Part shown: positions 22,479 through 31,723 of the stretch, in pieces
How positions within the stretch are numbered: position 1 is the stretch's first letter
Layout: each line of letters starts with the position of its first letter
NCBI RefSeq assembly: GCF_004358205.1
Contig: NZ_SMYO01000002.1
Location: 1-64,000 of the forward strand
Length of the DNA: 64,000 bases
Direction: 5' to 3'
DNA from: Bacillus salipaludis
GTDB lineage: Bacteria > Bacillota > Bacilli > Bacillales_B > DSM-18226
Made by a program: the position numbers and the translations under genes
Notes under the pieces: model-generated
Databases searched by the model: none
Told to the model about the DNA's origin: nothing
Seen by the model: only the letters and a program-made list of their open reading frames with translations

Positions 22479-24485
22479 TTGGCAAAAGTTTATCAATCGG
22501 CTTGTCCGTTGAATTGCTGGGATAGCTGCGGCTTCCATGTGACAATTGAAGAAAATAAAGTCATCAAGGTGGACGGAGACCCAGCCCATCCCATTACAAA
22601 AGGGAAAATTTGCGGGCGCGGAAGGATGCTGGAAACAAGGACAAACTCACCGCAGCGCTTATTATATCCCTTGAAAAAAATAAATGGTGAATTCCAACAG
22701 ATTTCTTGGAAACAGGCACTTGATGAAATTTCAAATAAATTAAAGGATATTAAAGAGACCTATGGGTCTAAAGCTGTATTTCACAGCCATGATTACGCCA
22801 ATAACGGGATTCTAAAGAACCTTGATCAACGATTTTTTAACTGCTATGGAGGAGTTACGGAAATTGTAGGTTCTCTCTGTTGGGGGGCAGGAATTGAAGC
22901 CCAGGGCTGGGATTTTGGTGAAGCATGGAGCCATGAACCCAATGATGTATTAAACAGTAAAAACATTGTCATTTGGGGCAGAAATGTCACACGCACCAAT
23001 ATGCATTTTTTTGAAAAATTGCAGGAAGCAAAAAAGCAGGGTGCGAAGGTATTTGTGATTGACCCAATTTATAACGCGACGGCAAAAATGGCCGATGAAT
23101 ATATTTCGATAAAGCCCGGAATGGATGGCCTCCTCGCTGCCGGTATTATGAAAGAAATCCTTAGATTAAGCTTAGAAGACCGCAAATTCATCGACAGTTT
23201 CACATATGGGTTTGATGATGTACTCGTGCTTCTTAATGGTATTACTTTAGAAAAACTAAGCAAAATGACCGAGGTACCAATCGAGGTGATGACCAGGTTA
23301 GCAAAGGTATTTGCGGATAAACCAACAGCTGTGTTTATGGGGCTTGGAATGCAAAGGTATGAAAATGGAGGTAATTCGGTTCGGTTAATTGATGCACTTG
23401 TCGCCATTAGCGGTAATATTGGAATAGCTGGAGGCGGTGCCAACTATGCGAATCGTCAAGTGGGTCAAAGCTTTGCCTTTGATGAACTGACCCTTGCTGA
23501 CCGAAAACAACAGCACCGACAGTTTCCGATTATGAAGCAGGCGGAGGAAATTCTAACGGCAAAAAACCCCGCCATTCAAATGATTGTCGTTACCTGTGGG
23601 AATCCGTTGACACAGGTTCCGGATTCTAATACGGTTTCTAAAGCTTTTGCCTCTGTTCCAACACTTGTCGTGATTGAACAATTTATGACGGACACAGCTA
23701 AACTAGCGGATTATGTGTTACCGACAACAACTGTTTTTGAGGAAGAAGATTTTTATTATTCCTCTATGTACCATCATTACGTGAATTACGGTCCGAAGCT
23801 TGTTGACGCTCCCGGGGAAGCGAAGTCAGATCTGTGGATTTGGACCCAATTAGCTGAAAGACTCGGCTTCGGTGAGGAGTTCCATTTAACAAGGGATCAA
23901 TTTTTTGCAATGGCCCTTAAACCTTTAGAAGAAAAAGGGATTACCATTGAAAAACTAAAGGAAGAACAAACAGTAGAACTGCCGGTCAAAATGATACCAT
24001 GGCAGGATCGTAAATTTAAAACGCCTTCAGGTAAGTTTGAATTCACCTCGACCTTAGAGAGGTTAAAAGGTAATAGTGGCTTATTAAAGTTGTCCGTACC
24101 GGATGAGTCGAAATGGAGCAATCCAGATTTAGCTAATCGATATCCATATCAATTATTGACGATCCACCCATTGCGTTCCAATCATTCACAAAACTATCAG
24201 GTGTGGAAGCAAACACCAAAGTTGAAAGTAGAAGTGGCTCAAAATATTGCAACACACTTGCAGCTTGAGGAAGGAGATTATGTCCGGATTTGGAACGACC
24301 GTGGTGAAGTGAAAGGGTATGTTTCGATTTTACAAAAATCCCATCCAAATGTAATCAATATCGATGAAGGAATTTGGAAAGAATTTGGCGGGTCTGTTAA
24401 TAATCTGACCTCCAGCAGACCATCCGATAATGAACTAGGAAGTACGCTGTATGATTGTCTCGTTAATATTGGAAAAATAAACTAA
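22479..24485 (+). CDS. yyaE: Molybdopterin oxidoreductase, Fe-S containing (YyaE type)
   Basis: A 668-aa catalytic subunit of the DMSO reductase/formate dehydrogenase superfamily. The N-terminus CPLNCWDSCGF followed by ICGRGR supplies four cysteines for a 4Fe-4S cluster. GSLCWGAG provides a candidate molybdenum-ligand cysteine, and the C-terminal molydopterin-dinucleotide-binding domain includes LTIHPLRSNHSQNY. No Tat signal or electron-transfer subunit is nearby, so it is probably cytoplasmic; the substrate is unknown. The TTG at 22479 follows GGGGGTGG; an earlier TTG at 22464 would overlap that site. Confidence 0.87.
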   Translation: MAKVYQSACPLNCWDSCGFHVTIEENKVIKVDGDPAHPITKGKICGRGRMLETRTNSPQRLLYPLKKINGEFQQISWKQALDEISNKLKDIKETYGSKAVFHSHDYANNGILKNLDQRFFNCYGGVTEIVGSLCWGAGIEAQGWDFGEAWSHEPNDVLNSKNIVIWGRNVTRTNMHFFEKLQEAKKQGAKVFVIDPIYNATAKMADEYISIKPGMDGLLAAGIMKEILRLSLEDRKFIDSFTYGFDDVLVLLNGITLEKLSKMTEVPIEVMTRLAKVFADKPTAVFMGLGMQRYENGGNSVRLIDALVAISGNIGIAGGGANYANRQVGQSFAFDELTLADRKQQHRQFPIMKQAEEILTAKNPAIQMIVVTCGNPLTQVPDSNTVSKAFASVPTLVVIEQFMTDTAKLADYVLPTTTVFEEEDFYYSSMYHHYVNYGPKLVDAPGEAKSDLWIWTQLAERLGFGEEFHLTRDQFFAMALKPLEEKGITIEKLKEEQTVELPVKMIPWQDRKFKTPSGKFEFTSTLERLKGNSGLLKLSVPDESKWSNPDLANRYPYQLLTIHPLRSNHSQNYQVWKQTPKLKVEVAQNIATHLQLEEGDYVRIWNDRGEVKGYVSILQKSHPNVINIDEGIWKEFGGSVNNLTSSRPSDNELGSTLYDCLVNIGKIN

Positions 24486-24511
24486 CTGCTGCTATGCCTG
24501 CGGCAGTTTTT
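24485..24511 (+). terminator. Terminator after yyaE
   Basis: ACTGCTGC (24485-24492) and GCGGCAGT (24500-24507) pair with one T-G wobble and are followed by T residues, starting at the yyaE stop codon. Confidence 0.8.
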
Positions 24512-24618
24512 CTTGTCCTTGTTTTTTTGCCGGTAGTTGCCTATAATTGTTAGAGGCTTTTTAATTAATTTTGAACTAATTTTTTATTATAGATAACATT
24601 TTTTGAGGAGTGACATGA

Positions 24619-25719
24619 ATGGCTTTAACAGCTGGTATCGTTGGATTGCCGAACGTTGGTAAATCCACTTTATTTAATGCGATCACACAGGCAGGAGCGG
24701 AATCGGCAAACTATCCTTTCTGCACAATTGATCCAAATGTCGGAATTGTTGAGGTTCCAGACCACCGCTTAACAAAATTAACAGAGTTAGTACAACCCAA
24801 AAAGACGGTTCCAACGGCATTTGAATTTACCGATATTGCCGGAATTGTAAAGGGTGCGAGCAAAGGTGAAGGCTTAGGTAACAAATTCCTTTCCCACATC
24901 CGTGAAGTTGATGCAATCTGTCAGGTAGTGCGCTGCTTTGCTGATGAAAATATTACCCACGTATCTGGAAAAGTGGATCCGATTTCGGATATTGAAACAA
25001 TCAATTTAGAGTTAATCCTTGCCGATATGGAAAGCGTTGAAAAGCGGATCAGCCGGGTTGAGAAATTGGCCAAGCAAAAAGATAAGGATGCGGCAGCTGA
25101 ATTTGAGGCTCTTTCCATGCTTCGTGAAGCTTTTGAAGCGGAAAAGCCAGCTCGTACCGTTGAATTTACGGAAGAACAAATGAAATTTGTTAAGCAATTG
25201 CATCTTCTTACCATTAAGCCTGTTCTTTATGTGGCGAACGTTGGGGAAGACGATGTTGCTGATCCATCTGAAAATGAATATGTTCAAAAGGTTCGTGAAT
25301 TTGCCGCTGCTGACAATGCAGAAGTGATTGTGATTTGTGCTAAAATTGAAGAAGAAATTGCGGAGCTTGAAGGGGAAGAAAAGCAAATGTTCCTTGAAGA
25401 GCTTGGAATTGAAGAGTCCGGATTAGACCAGTTAATTCGTGCAGCTTACAGCCTGCTTGGCCTAGCTACTTATTTTACAGCAGGTGTTCAGGAGGTTCGG
25501 GCCTGGACATTTAGAAACGGCATGAAGGCACCACAATGTGCCGGAATTATCCACTCGGATTTTGAACGCGGCTTTATCCGTGCGGAAATAGTTGCATATG
25601 AAGACCTGTTAGCAGCTGGCAGCCATAACGCAGCAAAAGAAGCAGGAAAAGTCCGCTTAGAAGGTAAAGATTACGTAGTAAAAGACGGAGACGTTATCCA
25701 CTTCCGTTTTAATGTATAA
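24619..25719 (+). CDS. ychF: Redox-regulated ATPase YchF (Obg family)
   Basis: A 366-aa OBG-family P-loop protein that prefers ATP over GTP and associates with ribosomes. It has G1 GLPNVGKSTLF, the switch region DIAGIVKGASKGEGLGNKF, a divergent G4 NVGED in place of NKxD (the family reason for ATP preference), a coiled-coil insert (about 130-200) and a C-terminal TGS domain. It is single, with a terminator after it and rpsF downstream as in B. subtilis. Confidence 0.97.
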   Translation: MALTAGIVGLPNVGKSTLFNAITQAGAESANYPFCTIDPNVGIVEVPDHRLTKLTELVQPKKTVPTAFEFTDIAGIVKGASKGEGLGNKFLSHIREVDAICQVVRCFADENITHVSGKVDPISDIETINLELILADMESVEKRISRVEKLAKQKDKDAAAEFEALSMLREAFEAEKPARTVEFTEEQMKFVKQLHLLTIKPVLYVANVGEDDVADPSENEYVQKVREFAAADNAEVIVICAKIEEEIAELEGEEKQMFLEELGIEESGLDQLIRAAYSLLGLATYFTAGVQEVRAWTFRNGMKAPQCAGIIHSDFERGFIRAEIVAYEDLLAAGSHNAAKEAGKVRLEGKDYVVKDGDVIHFRFNV

Positions 25720-25736
25720 TTGAAGCTTGAAAATTT

Positions 25737-25763
25737 GACCCCGCACCTTTTGGCGGGGTTTTG
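25737..25763 (+). terminator. Terminator after ychF
   Basis: ACCCCGC and GCGGGGT flank a short loop and are followed by TTTTG. The stem is very GC-rich. Confidence 0.88.
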
Positions 25764-25795
25764 TCATTCCAAATTTGGACAAACTGTGAAGGCCG

Positions 25796-25824
25796 TTGCT
25801 TTTAATGGACAGCTATGCTATAAT
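25796..25824 (+). promoter_or_regulatory. rpsF operon promoter (sigma-A, extended -10)
   Basis: TTGCTT (25796-25801), 17 bp, then TATAAT (25819-25824) preceded by TGC, an extended -10. Transcription would start near 25831, leaving a leader of about 65 nt. Confidence 0.82.
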
Positions 25825-25850
25825 CTTAACTTGTGAGTAATGAATAATTG

Positions 25851-25888
25851 CTCCTTGCCCTATTAGGGCCGTTTAGACCAAAAGGAGG
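25851..25888 (+). promoter_or_regulatory. S6:S18 autoregulatory leader of the rpsF operon
   Basis: The segment folds as CTCCTT (25851-25856) with the Shine-Dalgarno sequence AAGGAG (25882-25887), and internally GCCCT (25857-25861) with AGGGC (25865-25869). The unpaired strand after the inner stem begins with CG, giving the CCG trinucleotide at 25869-25871. A hairpin with CCG beside it that hides the ribosome binding site is the described S6:S18-binding motif. The fold is from the sequence; the binding is inferred from the known family. Confidence 0.65.
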
Positions 25889-25896
25889 TGACTGTG

Positions 25897-26184
25897 ATGA
25901 ACAAGTACGAAGTTATGTACATCATCCGCCCAAATATTGAAGATGAGGCTAAAAAAGCTCTTGTTGAGCGTTTTAACACAATTCTTCTTGAAAATGGCGC
26001 GGAAACTGCTGAATCAAAAGATTGGGGTAAGCGCCGTCTTGCATACGAAATCAATGATTTCCGTGACGGATACTACCAAATCGTTAAAACAACATCTTCA
26101 GCTGATGCAGTTCAAGAATTTTCTCGTCTTGCAAAGATCAGCGAAGATATCATTCGTCATATCGTAATTAAAGAAGAAGCGTAA
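25897..26184 (+). CDS. rpsF: 30S ribosomal protein S6
   Basis: A 95-aa protein with the S6 pattern [13 protein letters not shown] and [19 protein letters not shown]. The ATG at 25897 is correctly spaced from AAGGAGGTGA; the GTG codons at 25888 and 25894 overlap or crowd that site. It is first in the rpsF-ssb-rpsR operon; S6 and S18 form a pair on the ribosome. Confidence 0.97.
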   Translation: MNKYEVMYIIRPNIEDEAKKALVERFNTILLENGAETAESKDWGKRRLAYEINDFRDGYYQIVKTTSSADAVQEFSRLAKISEDIIRHIVIKEEA

Positions 26185-26213
26185 GATTGATTTATATATA
26201 TTTCTGGTACAAA

Positions 26214-26229
26214 TGTTTCACATGAAACA
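26214..26229. other. parS-like site between rpsF and ssb
   Basis: TGTTTCACATGAAACA differs from the parS consensus by a single central G-to-A change. It is in the non-coding gap, 6.8 kb from the spo0J parS, on the same side of oriC. Confidence 0.7.
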
Positions 26230-26256
26230 TAACCGGGAGAAAAGGAGTTGATTCTG

Positions 26257-26772
26257 ATGATGAATCGTGTCGTTCTTGTGGGCCGTTTAACAAAGGATCC
26301 TGATTTGCGTTATACGCCAAGTGGAGTTGCTGTTGCTACTTTTACCTTAGCTGTGAATCGTCAATTTTCAAATCAGTCAGGTGAACGTGAAGCGGACTTT
26401 ATTAATTGTGTTGTTTGGCGTAAACCTGCTGAAAATGTGGCGAACTTCTTGAAAAAGGGCAGCCTCGCAGGTGTGGATGGTCGTATTCAAACTCGCAACT
26501 ATGAAGGTCAAGACGGAAAACGTGTTTACGTTACTGAAATTGTAGCAGAGAGTGTTCAATTCCTTGAGCCTAGAAATGCATCAGGTGGCGGCAGCAACAG
26601 AAACGATAACGATCTCTATGGAGCTCCTCCAAGGGAACCGCAAGGAAATCCTTATGGCGGTGGCAATCAGAATCAACGTCAAAACAATAATCAAGGTTTT
26701 ACACGTGTGGATGATGATCCGTTTGCAGGTAATGGTCAAATTGACATTTCTGATGACGATCTTCCATTCTAA
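26257..26772 (+). CDS. ssb: Single-stranded DNA-binding protein
   Basis: The replication SSB: an OB fold in residues 1-105 ([42 protein letters not shown]), a glycine/asparagine/glutamine-rich linker and the acidic tip DISDDDLPF that binds partner proteins. The 171-aa form starting at 26257 follows AAAGGAG and matches the length in Bacillus. It lies between rpsF and rpsR in one operon. Confidence 0.97.
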   Translation: MMNRVVLVGRLTKDPDLRYTPSGVAVATFTLAVNRQFSNQSGEREADFINCVVWRKPAENVANFLKKGSLAGVDGRIQTRNYEGQDGKRVYVTEIVAESVQFLEPRNASGGGSNRNDNDLYGAPPREPQGNPYGGGNQNQRQNNNQGFTRVDDDPFAGNGQIDISDDDLPF

Positions 26773-26819
26773 AGTAAACCTTAAGGTATGACTAATAAAA
26801 CATGAAGGAGGGAATTTTC

Positions 26820-27059
26820 ATGGCAGGAGGACGCAAAGGCGGTCGTGCGAAACGCCGTAAGGTTTGTTATTTCACAGCAAACGGCATCACTCGCATCGAT
26901 TATAAAGATGTAGATTTACTTAAAAAATTCATCTCTGAGCGTGGAAAAATTTTACCACGTCGTGTAACTGGTACTAGCGCTAAATATCAACGTAAATTAA
27001 CAGTTGCCATCAAACGTGCACGTCAAATGGCATTACTACCATTCGTGGCTGGAGAATAA
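26820..27059 (+). CDS. rpsR: 30S ribosomal protein S18
   Basis: A 79-aa basic protein, [18 protein letters not shown] at the start and [14 protein letters not shown] at the end. The ATG at 26820 follows GAAGGAGGGA; six extra codons of open frame upstream run through that site. It is last in the operon. Confidence 0.97.
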   Translation: MAGGRKGGRAKRRKVCYFTANGITRIDYKDVDLLKKFISERGKILPRRVTGTSAKYQRKLTVAIKRARQMALLPFVAGE

Positions 27060-27068
27060 TAATATGAA

Positions 27069-27101
27069 GGCAGCAGGGGTTTCCTCCCTGCTGCCTTTTT
27101 T
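27069..27101 (+). terminator. Terminator after rpsR
   Basis: GGCAGCAGGG (27069-27078) and CCCTGCTGCC (27086-27095) form a perfect 10-bp GC-rich stem with six T residues behind it. Confidence 0.95.
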
Positions 27102-27188
27102 AATGTCTAATTTCTTTAAGAAAATATTAATGAAACAATGCTATGATAGAATATAATCAGATAAAGCGCTGCGAAGGAGGAGAAAAAG

Positions 27189-28076
27189 TTGAAAGTACGA
27201 AAAGCCATTATTCCGGCTGCTGGTTTAGGGACGAGGTTTCTGCCGGCAACAAAAGCGCAGCCAAAGGAAATGCTGCCAATTGTAGATAAGCCAACACTTC
27301 AATATATAATTGAAGAAGCAGTAGCGTCAGGAATTGAAGAGATTTTAATTATTACCGGAAGAAATAAAAAATCGATTGAGGACCATTTTGATAAATCGGT
27401 AGAACTGGAGCTTGAATTAGAAGCAAGAGGTAAATTTGATTTGTTAGCTGAGGTTCGACGAATTTCTGAAATGGTCAATATTCATTATATCCGTCAAAAA
27501 GAACCAAAAGGACTTGGGCATGCGATTTATTGTGCTAAAAGCTTTATTGGCAATGAACCTTTTGCTGTCCTCCTTGGAGATGATATTGTCTACTCTGAAA
27601 AACCGTGTTTAAAGCAAATGATTGAAAAATATGAAGAGTATAAAACGACCATTCTGGGCGTCCAAGAAGTGGCTGCTGAAGATACCGACAAATACGGCAT
27701 TATTGAAGGCAAAGAAATTGAAGAGCGAATTTACAAGGTTAAGGGTTTAGTAGAAAAACCTGCTTCAGATTCTGCTCCTTCAAACATTGCCATTTTAGGA
27801 AGATATATTATTAACCCGGCAATCTTTGAACTTTTAGAGAAGACGGAACCAGGGAAAGGCGGCGAAATTCAGTTAACCGATGCCCTAAAAGAGCTCGCCC
27901 AAAAAGAAGCGATGTATGCCTATGTCTTTGAGGGAAAAAGGTATGATGTGGGTGACAAGCAAGGATTCCTCCAGGCTACCGTTGAATTTGCCTTACGCAG
28001 AGATGACCTTCGGGAAGAATTTCTAAATTACTTAAAGAAAGAACTAAAGTATCAGGATTTACTAACGATTAAATAA
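27189..28076 (+). CDS. gtaB: UTP-glucose-1-phosphate uridylyltransferase
   Basis: Forms UDP-glucose from UTP and glucose-1-phosphate for teichoic acid glucosylation, glycolipids and exopolysaccharide. The 295-aa product has the nucleotidyltransferase motif PAAGLGTRFLPATKAQPKEM at the N-terminus, LLGDDIV and VEKP. The TTG start has GGAGGAG upstream. It may serve the polysaccharide pyruvyl transferase at 59.7 kb, though nothing in the sequence proves it. Confidence 0.95.
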   Translation: MKVRKAIIPAAGLGTRFLPATKAQPKEMLPIVDKPTLQYIIEEAVASGIEEILIITGRNKKSIEDHFDKSVELELELEARGKFDLLAEVRRISEMVNIHYIRQKEPKGLGHAIYCAKSFIGNEPFAVLLGDDIVYSEKPCLKQMIEKYEEYKTTILGVQEVAAEDTDKYGIIEGKEIEERIYKVKGLVEKPASDSAPSNIAILGRYIINPAIFELLEKTEPGKGGEIQLTDALKELAQKEAMYAYVFEGKRYDVGDKQGFLQATVEFALRRDDLREEFLNYLKKELKYQDLLTIK

Positions 28077-28085
28077 AATCTTTGA

Positions 28086-28115
28086 AAAGGCCGGAGAAAT
28101 CCAGCCCTTTTTTAT
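28086..28115 (+). terminator. Probable terminator after gtaB
   Basis: GGCCGG and CCAGCC pair with one mismatch around AGAAAT and are followed by a six-T run. The stem is imperfect. Confidence 0.55.
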
Positions 28116-28194
28116 TTATCTTGATTTATTGAATTGATTTGTTTTACTAGCTAAAATAAAAGGTAAAGGTTTGAGAAATATTAGGGGTGAAGAA

Positions 28195-29136
28195 GTGAAA
28201 AATGCTCGTATTTTAACAGAGGGTGCAATCCTTTTAGCAGCCTTTACCGTTCTATTGTTATTAACGATTTATGTACCATTGCTTGCCGTTATCATTAACT
28301 TTGTTTTACCGCTGCCTTTTATCATGTTTACAGCGAAGAATCAGATTAAGTTTACGGCAGCATTCTTTGTTGCAGCCCTTTTTATTTCCTTTATTGCCGG
28401 TTCTTTAATGGGCCTGTCAATAACGCTGATATATGGAACAACTGGCGCTGTTATGGGATATTTTATTCAAAAAAATAAAGGGCGGACAAGTATCTTAATT
28501 TCAGGCACACTTACCTTTATGATTGGTGCAGTCATCCTTTATGTAATTAGCGTTGCCTTTTTCCAGTTCGATCTGTTTCATGAGCTGCTGAAGGCCTTTA
28601 AACAGTCAACCATCCAATCACAGGAATTACTGAAATCAGGGATGACTGAAGAGCAATATAAAAAAATCGTAACCCAAAATGAGAACATGCTGGACATGCT
28701 TCAGGTCTTAGCCCCAAGTGTGTTAATCATGAGTTCGATTTTTTCCGTATTTGTTATCCAACTCCTTTGCTTTCCGATTGCTAAAAGGTTCGGCATTCCG
28801 ACGCCAACATGGGGGAAATTCAGGGAGCTTTCTTTACCGAGAAGCCTGCTTTGGTACTATTTAATCGTACTGGCGGCAAATTTATTATCTCATCCTCAAA
28901 AGGGTACTTACTATTATGCTGCCTTAATCAATTTAACGTACATATTAGAATTGTTCATGGTGTTACAGGGATTTGCCTTTTTATATTTTCTTTTTTATCA
29001 AAGGAATATTTCAAAAGGTGTCCGTGTCGTCGTAACTATACTGGCGTTCATTCCAATTTTTCTTTCTATTATAAGAATTTTAGGTATAATTGATTTAGGT
29101 TTGGATTTAAGAAAGCGATTTGAGAAAAAAGAGTGA
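28195..29136 (+). CDS. yybS: DUF2232 membrane protein YybS
   Basis: A 313-aa membrane protein with about eight hydrophobic segments, DUF2232 family, at the position of yybS directly before gdpP. It resembles substrate-capture components of energy-coupling transporters in size and topology, but no substrate is known. The GTG at 28195 (after AGGGGTGA) gives MKNARILTEGA, the usual start; a TTG further up adds eight residues without a binding site. Confidence 0.88.
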   Translation: MKNARILTEGAILLAAFTVLLLLTIYVPLLAVIINFVLPLPFIMFTAKNQIKFTAAFFVAALFISFIAGSLMGLSITLIYGTTGAVMGYFIQKNKGRTSILISGTLTFMIGAVILYVISVAFFQFDLFHELLKAFKQSTIQSQELLKSGMTEEQYKKIVTQNENMLDMLQVLAPSVLIMSSIFSVFVIQLLCFPIAKRFGIPTPTWGKFRELSLPRSLLWYYLIVLAANLLSHPQKGTYYYAALINLTYILELFMVLQGFAFLYFLFYQRNISKGVRVVVTILAFIPIFLSIIRILGIIDLGLDLRKRFEKKE

Positions 29137-29160
29137 TGACTACTGTTAGGAGCTGAAAAA

Positions 29161-31134
29161 ATGCCTGCATTTTTGGAAAAACGTTCCATCCGTTATCCCT
29201 TTTACGGGTTAATAGCCGTTACAGTGGTGCTGCTCATAATCCTGTTTTTATATAATTGGATTCTAAGTTTGGCCGGGCTGTTATTGATGCTTTTTCCGTT
29301 ATACTTTATGTTTGTCATTGACATTCGACAAAGAAAAGAAATAGAAGAGTATATCTCCACCCTATCGTATCGAGTGAAAAAAGTCGGCGAAGAGGCGTTG
29401 ATGGAAATGCCGATTGGAATTATGCTCATTAATGAAGACTATTACATTGAGTGGGCTAATCCCTTCCTATCATCTTGTTTTGATGAAGATACACTAAATG
29501 GGCGCTCCCTTTATGATATTGCCGATGCACTCGTTCCGTTGGTAAAGCAGGAAGTTGAAACTGAAATTATTACTCTTCATGACCGGAAGTTCAGGGTTAT
29601 CCACCGGCATGAAGAACGTCTTCTTTATTTCTTTGATGTAACAGAGCAAACAGAAATTGAGAAGAAATATCATGATGAGCGAACTGTGATTTCTGTTATC
29701 TTTTTGGACAATTACGATGATCTTACTCAGGGAATGGATGATCAGATGCGCGGCAGCATCAATAATTTAGTTACCTCGATTCTAAATAAATGGGCTCATG
29801 ATAATGGGATATTCCTAAAAAGGATTTCTTCCGAACGGTTTATGGCTGTCTTTAATGAAAGTATTTTACATATCCTTGAAAAAGGAAAGTTTTCAATTCT
29901 TGATGAAGTAAGAGAAATGACCTCCAAGCATAATGTATCCTTTACCTTAAGTATTGGCGTAGGTGCTGGGGTCTCCTCCCTTCCTGAACTGGGGTCTCTA
30001 GCACAATCCAGCCTTGACCTGGCACTTGGAAGAGGCGGTGACCAAGCGGCCATCAAGCAGCCAAATGGGAAGGTGAAATTCTTTGGCGGCAAGACGAATC
30101 CGATTGAAAAACGAACGAGGGTTAGAGCTCGGGTGATTTCTCATGCATTGAAGGATTTGATTCTGGCTAGTGATAAAGTCATCATTATGGGGCATAAAAA
30201 TCCTGATATGGACTCAATTGGTGCCTCAATCGGTATTTATAAAGTCGCACAGATGAATCAGAAAGATGCCTATATTGTCGTGAACACTCAGGCGTTAGAA
30301 ACAGGTGTCAGCCGACTGATGGAGGAAATTCGTAACCATGAACGGCTTTCGTCCCGTTTTATCGGACCGGAAGAGTCATTGGAGATTGCAACGGATAAAA
30401 CGCTTCTTGTGGTGGTTGACACCCATAAGCCTTCTCTTGTGATGGAAGAACGGCTGTTAAATAAAATCGATAATGTGGTGGTTATTGACCACCATCGCCG
30501 CGGGGAAGATTTTGTCCATAATCCAATTCTGGTCTATATGGAGCCATATGCCTCCTCTACCTCCGAGCTTGTGACGGAGTTTCTTGAATACCAGCCCAAG
30601 CAGGTCAAAATCGAAATGCTTGAGGCTACAGCATTACTGGCGGGAATCATTGTGGATACGAAGAGTTTCACCTTGAGAACAGGATCGCGAACCTTTGATG
30701 CAGCCTCTTACCTTCGGGCACACGGAGCAGATACTGTGCTTGTACAGAAGTTTTTACGAGAAAGCATCGAAACGTATGTTAAAAGGTCCAAGCTAATTGA
30801 ATCGGTATCCTTTTACAGGGATGGAATCGCCATTGCTGCCGGGGAAGAAAATGAGATCAATGATCAGGTTCTTATCGCCCAAGCTGCCGACACATTATTA
30901 GCCATGGAAGGCGTCATAGCCTCCTTTGTGATTTCCAAACGGGGTGAAGGAACGATTGGGATTAGTGCCAGATCATTAGGAAATATAAATGTCCAAATTA
31001 TTATGGAAATCATGCAGGGCGGCGGACATTTAACAAATGCGGCAACACAGTTGAACGGTGTTACAATAGAGGAAGCAGAAAAACAATTGAAGCTAGCAAT
31101 TGATGAATATCTTGAAGGGAGTAAGAAGGAATGA
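29161..31134 (+). CDS. gdpP: Cyclic-di-AMP phosphodiesterase GdpP
   Basis: Hydrolyses c-di-AMP to pApA and so sets potassium, osmotic and wall homeostasis. The 657-aa protein has two N-terminal membrane helices (about 15-55), a PAS domain (about 80-150), a degenerate GGDEF domain (about 170-305), a DHH domain ([32 protein letters not shown]) and a C-terminal DHHA1 domain with GGGHLTNAA. All DHH metal ligands are present. The stop overlaps the rplI start (ATGA), indicating coupling. Confidence 0.96.
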   Translation: MPAFLEKRSIRYPFYGLIAVTVVLLIILFLYNWILSLAGLLLMLFPLYFMFVIDIRQRKEIEEYISTLSYRVKKVGEEALMEMPIGIMLINEDYYIEWANPFLSSCFDEDTLNGRSLYDIADALVPLVKQEVETEIITLHDRKFRVIHRHEERLLYFFDVTEQTEIEKKYHDERTVISVIFLDNYDDLTQGMDDQMRGSINNLVTSILNKWAHDNGIFLKRISSERFMAVFNESILHILEKGKFSILDEVREMTSKHNVSFTLSIGVGAGVSSLPELGSLAQSSLDLALGRGGDQAAIKQPNGKVKFFGGKTNPIEKRTRVRARVISHALKDLILASDKVIIMGHKNPDMDSIGASIGIYKVAQMNQKDAYIVVNTQALETGVSRLMEEIRNHERLSSRFIGPEESLEIATDKTLLVVVDTHKPSLVMEERLLNKIDNVVVIDHHRRGEDFVHNPILVYMEPYASSTSELVTEFLEYQPKQVKIEMLEATALLAGIIVDTKSFTLRTGSRTFDAASYLRAHGADTVLVQKFLRESIETYVKRSKLIESVSFYRDGIAIAAGEENEINDQVLIAQAADTLLAMEGVIASFVISKRGEGTIGISARSLGNINVQIIMEIMQGGGHLTNAATQLNGVTIEEAEKQLKLAIDEYLEGSKKE

Positions 31135-31580
31135 GAGTAATCTTTTTGAAAGATGTAAAAGGAAAAGGTAATAAAGGGGACGTCAAGAATGTAGCCGATG
31201 GCTATGCACAAAACTTTTTAATTAAACAGGGGTTAGCGATTGAAGCAACACAAGCGAATGTTAGTACATTAGAAGGTCAAAAGAAAAAAGAAGCTAAGGT
31301 TGCTGCTGAAGAGCTGGCAGAAGCAAAAAGATTAAAAGAACAATTGGAAAAGGTAACGGTTGAATTAACCGCAAAGGCCGGCGAGGGCGGCAGACTGTTT
31401 GGTTCGATTACCTCCAAGCAAATTGCTGAGGAATTACAGAAAAGGCATGGAATTAAAATTGATAAACGCAAAATGGAATTGGGTGATGCAATTCGTACAC
31501 TAGGCCATACAAAGGTACCTGTGAAGCTGCATCATGAAGTTTTGGCTACATTGGATGTTCATGTAAAAGAAGTAAACTAA
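31131..31580 (+). CDS. rplI: 50S ribosomal protein L9
   Basis: A 149-aa protein with the N-terminal L9 motif [26 protein letters not shown], a long connecting helix (about 40-75) and the C-terminal globular domain. Its ATG overlaps the gdpP stop. dnaC follows after a terminator. Confidence 0.97.
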   Translation: MRVIFLKDVKGKGNKGDVKNVADGYAQNFLIKQGLAIEATQANVSTLEGQKKKEAKVAAEELAEAKRLKEQLEKVTVELTAKAGEGGRLFGSITSKQIAEELQKRHGIKIDKRKMELGDAIRTLGHTKVPVKLHHEVLATLDVHVKEVN

Positions 31581-31639
31581 TTTTTGACAGTGCGAACTCA
31601 TCCATAAACATGTTAGAATAGAAAACGTGATGAAATGTT

Positions 31640-31669
31640 GTGATCGGTTTTTTACTGGTCACTTTTTTC
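31640..31669 (+). terminator. Terminator between rplI and dnaC
   Basis: GTGATCGG (31640-31647) pairs with CTGGTCAC (31655-31662) using wobble pairs, followed by seven T residues. Confidence 0.75.
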
Positions 31670-31723
31670 TTTGTAAGATAAAATATTGTAAAAATATCCT
31701 TCTCTAAATAGGAGGTTTAATAG

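Noticed and set aside
23069..23443. 124-codon minus-strand frame in yyaE
   Set aside because: It is the complement of the coding sequence of a full-length oxidoreductase; no independent signal.
31584..31619. TTGACA and TAGAAT before dnaC as a promoter
   Set aside because: The spacing is 24 bp, too long for a sigma-A pair; only the TGTTAGAAT extended -10 remains, too weak to call.
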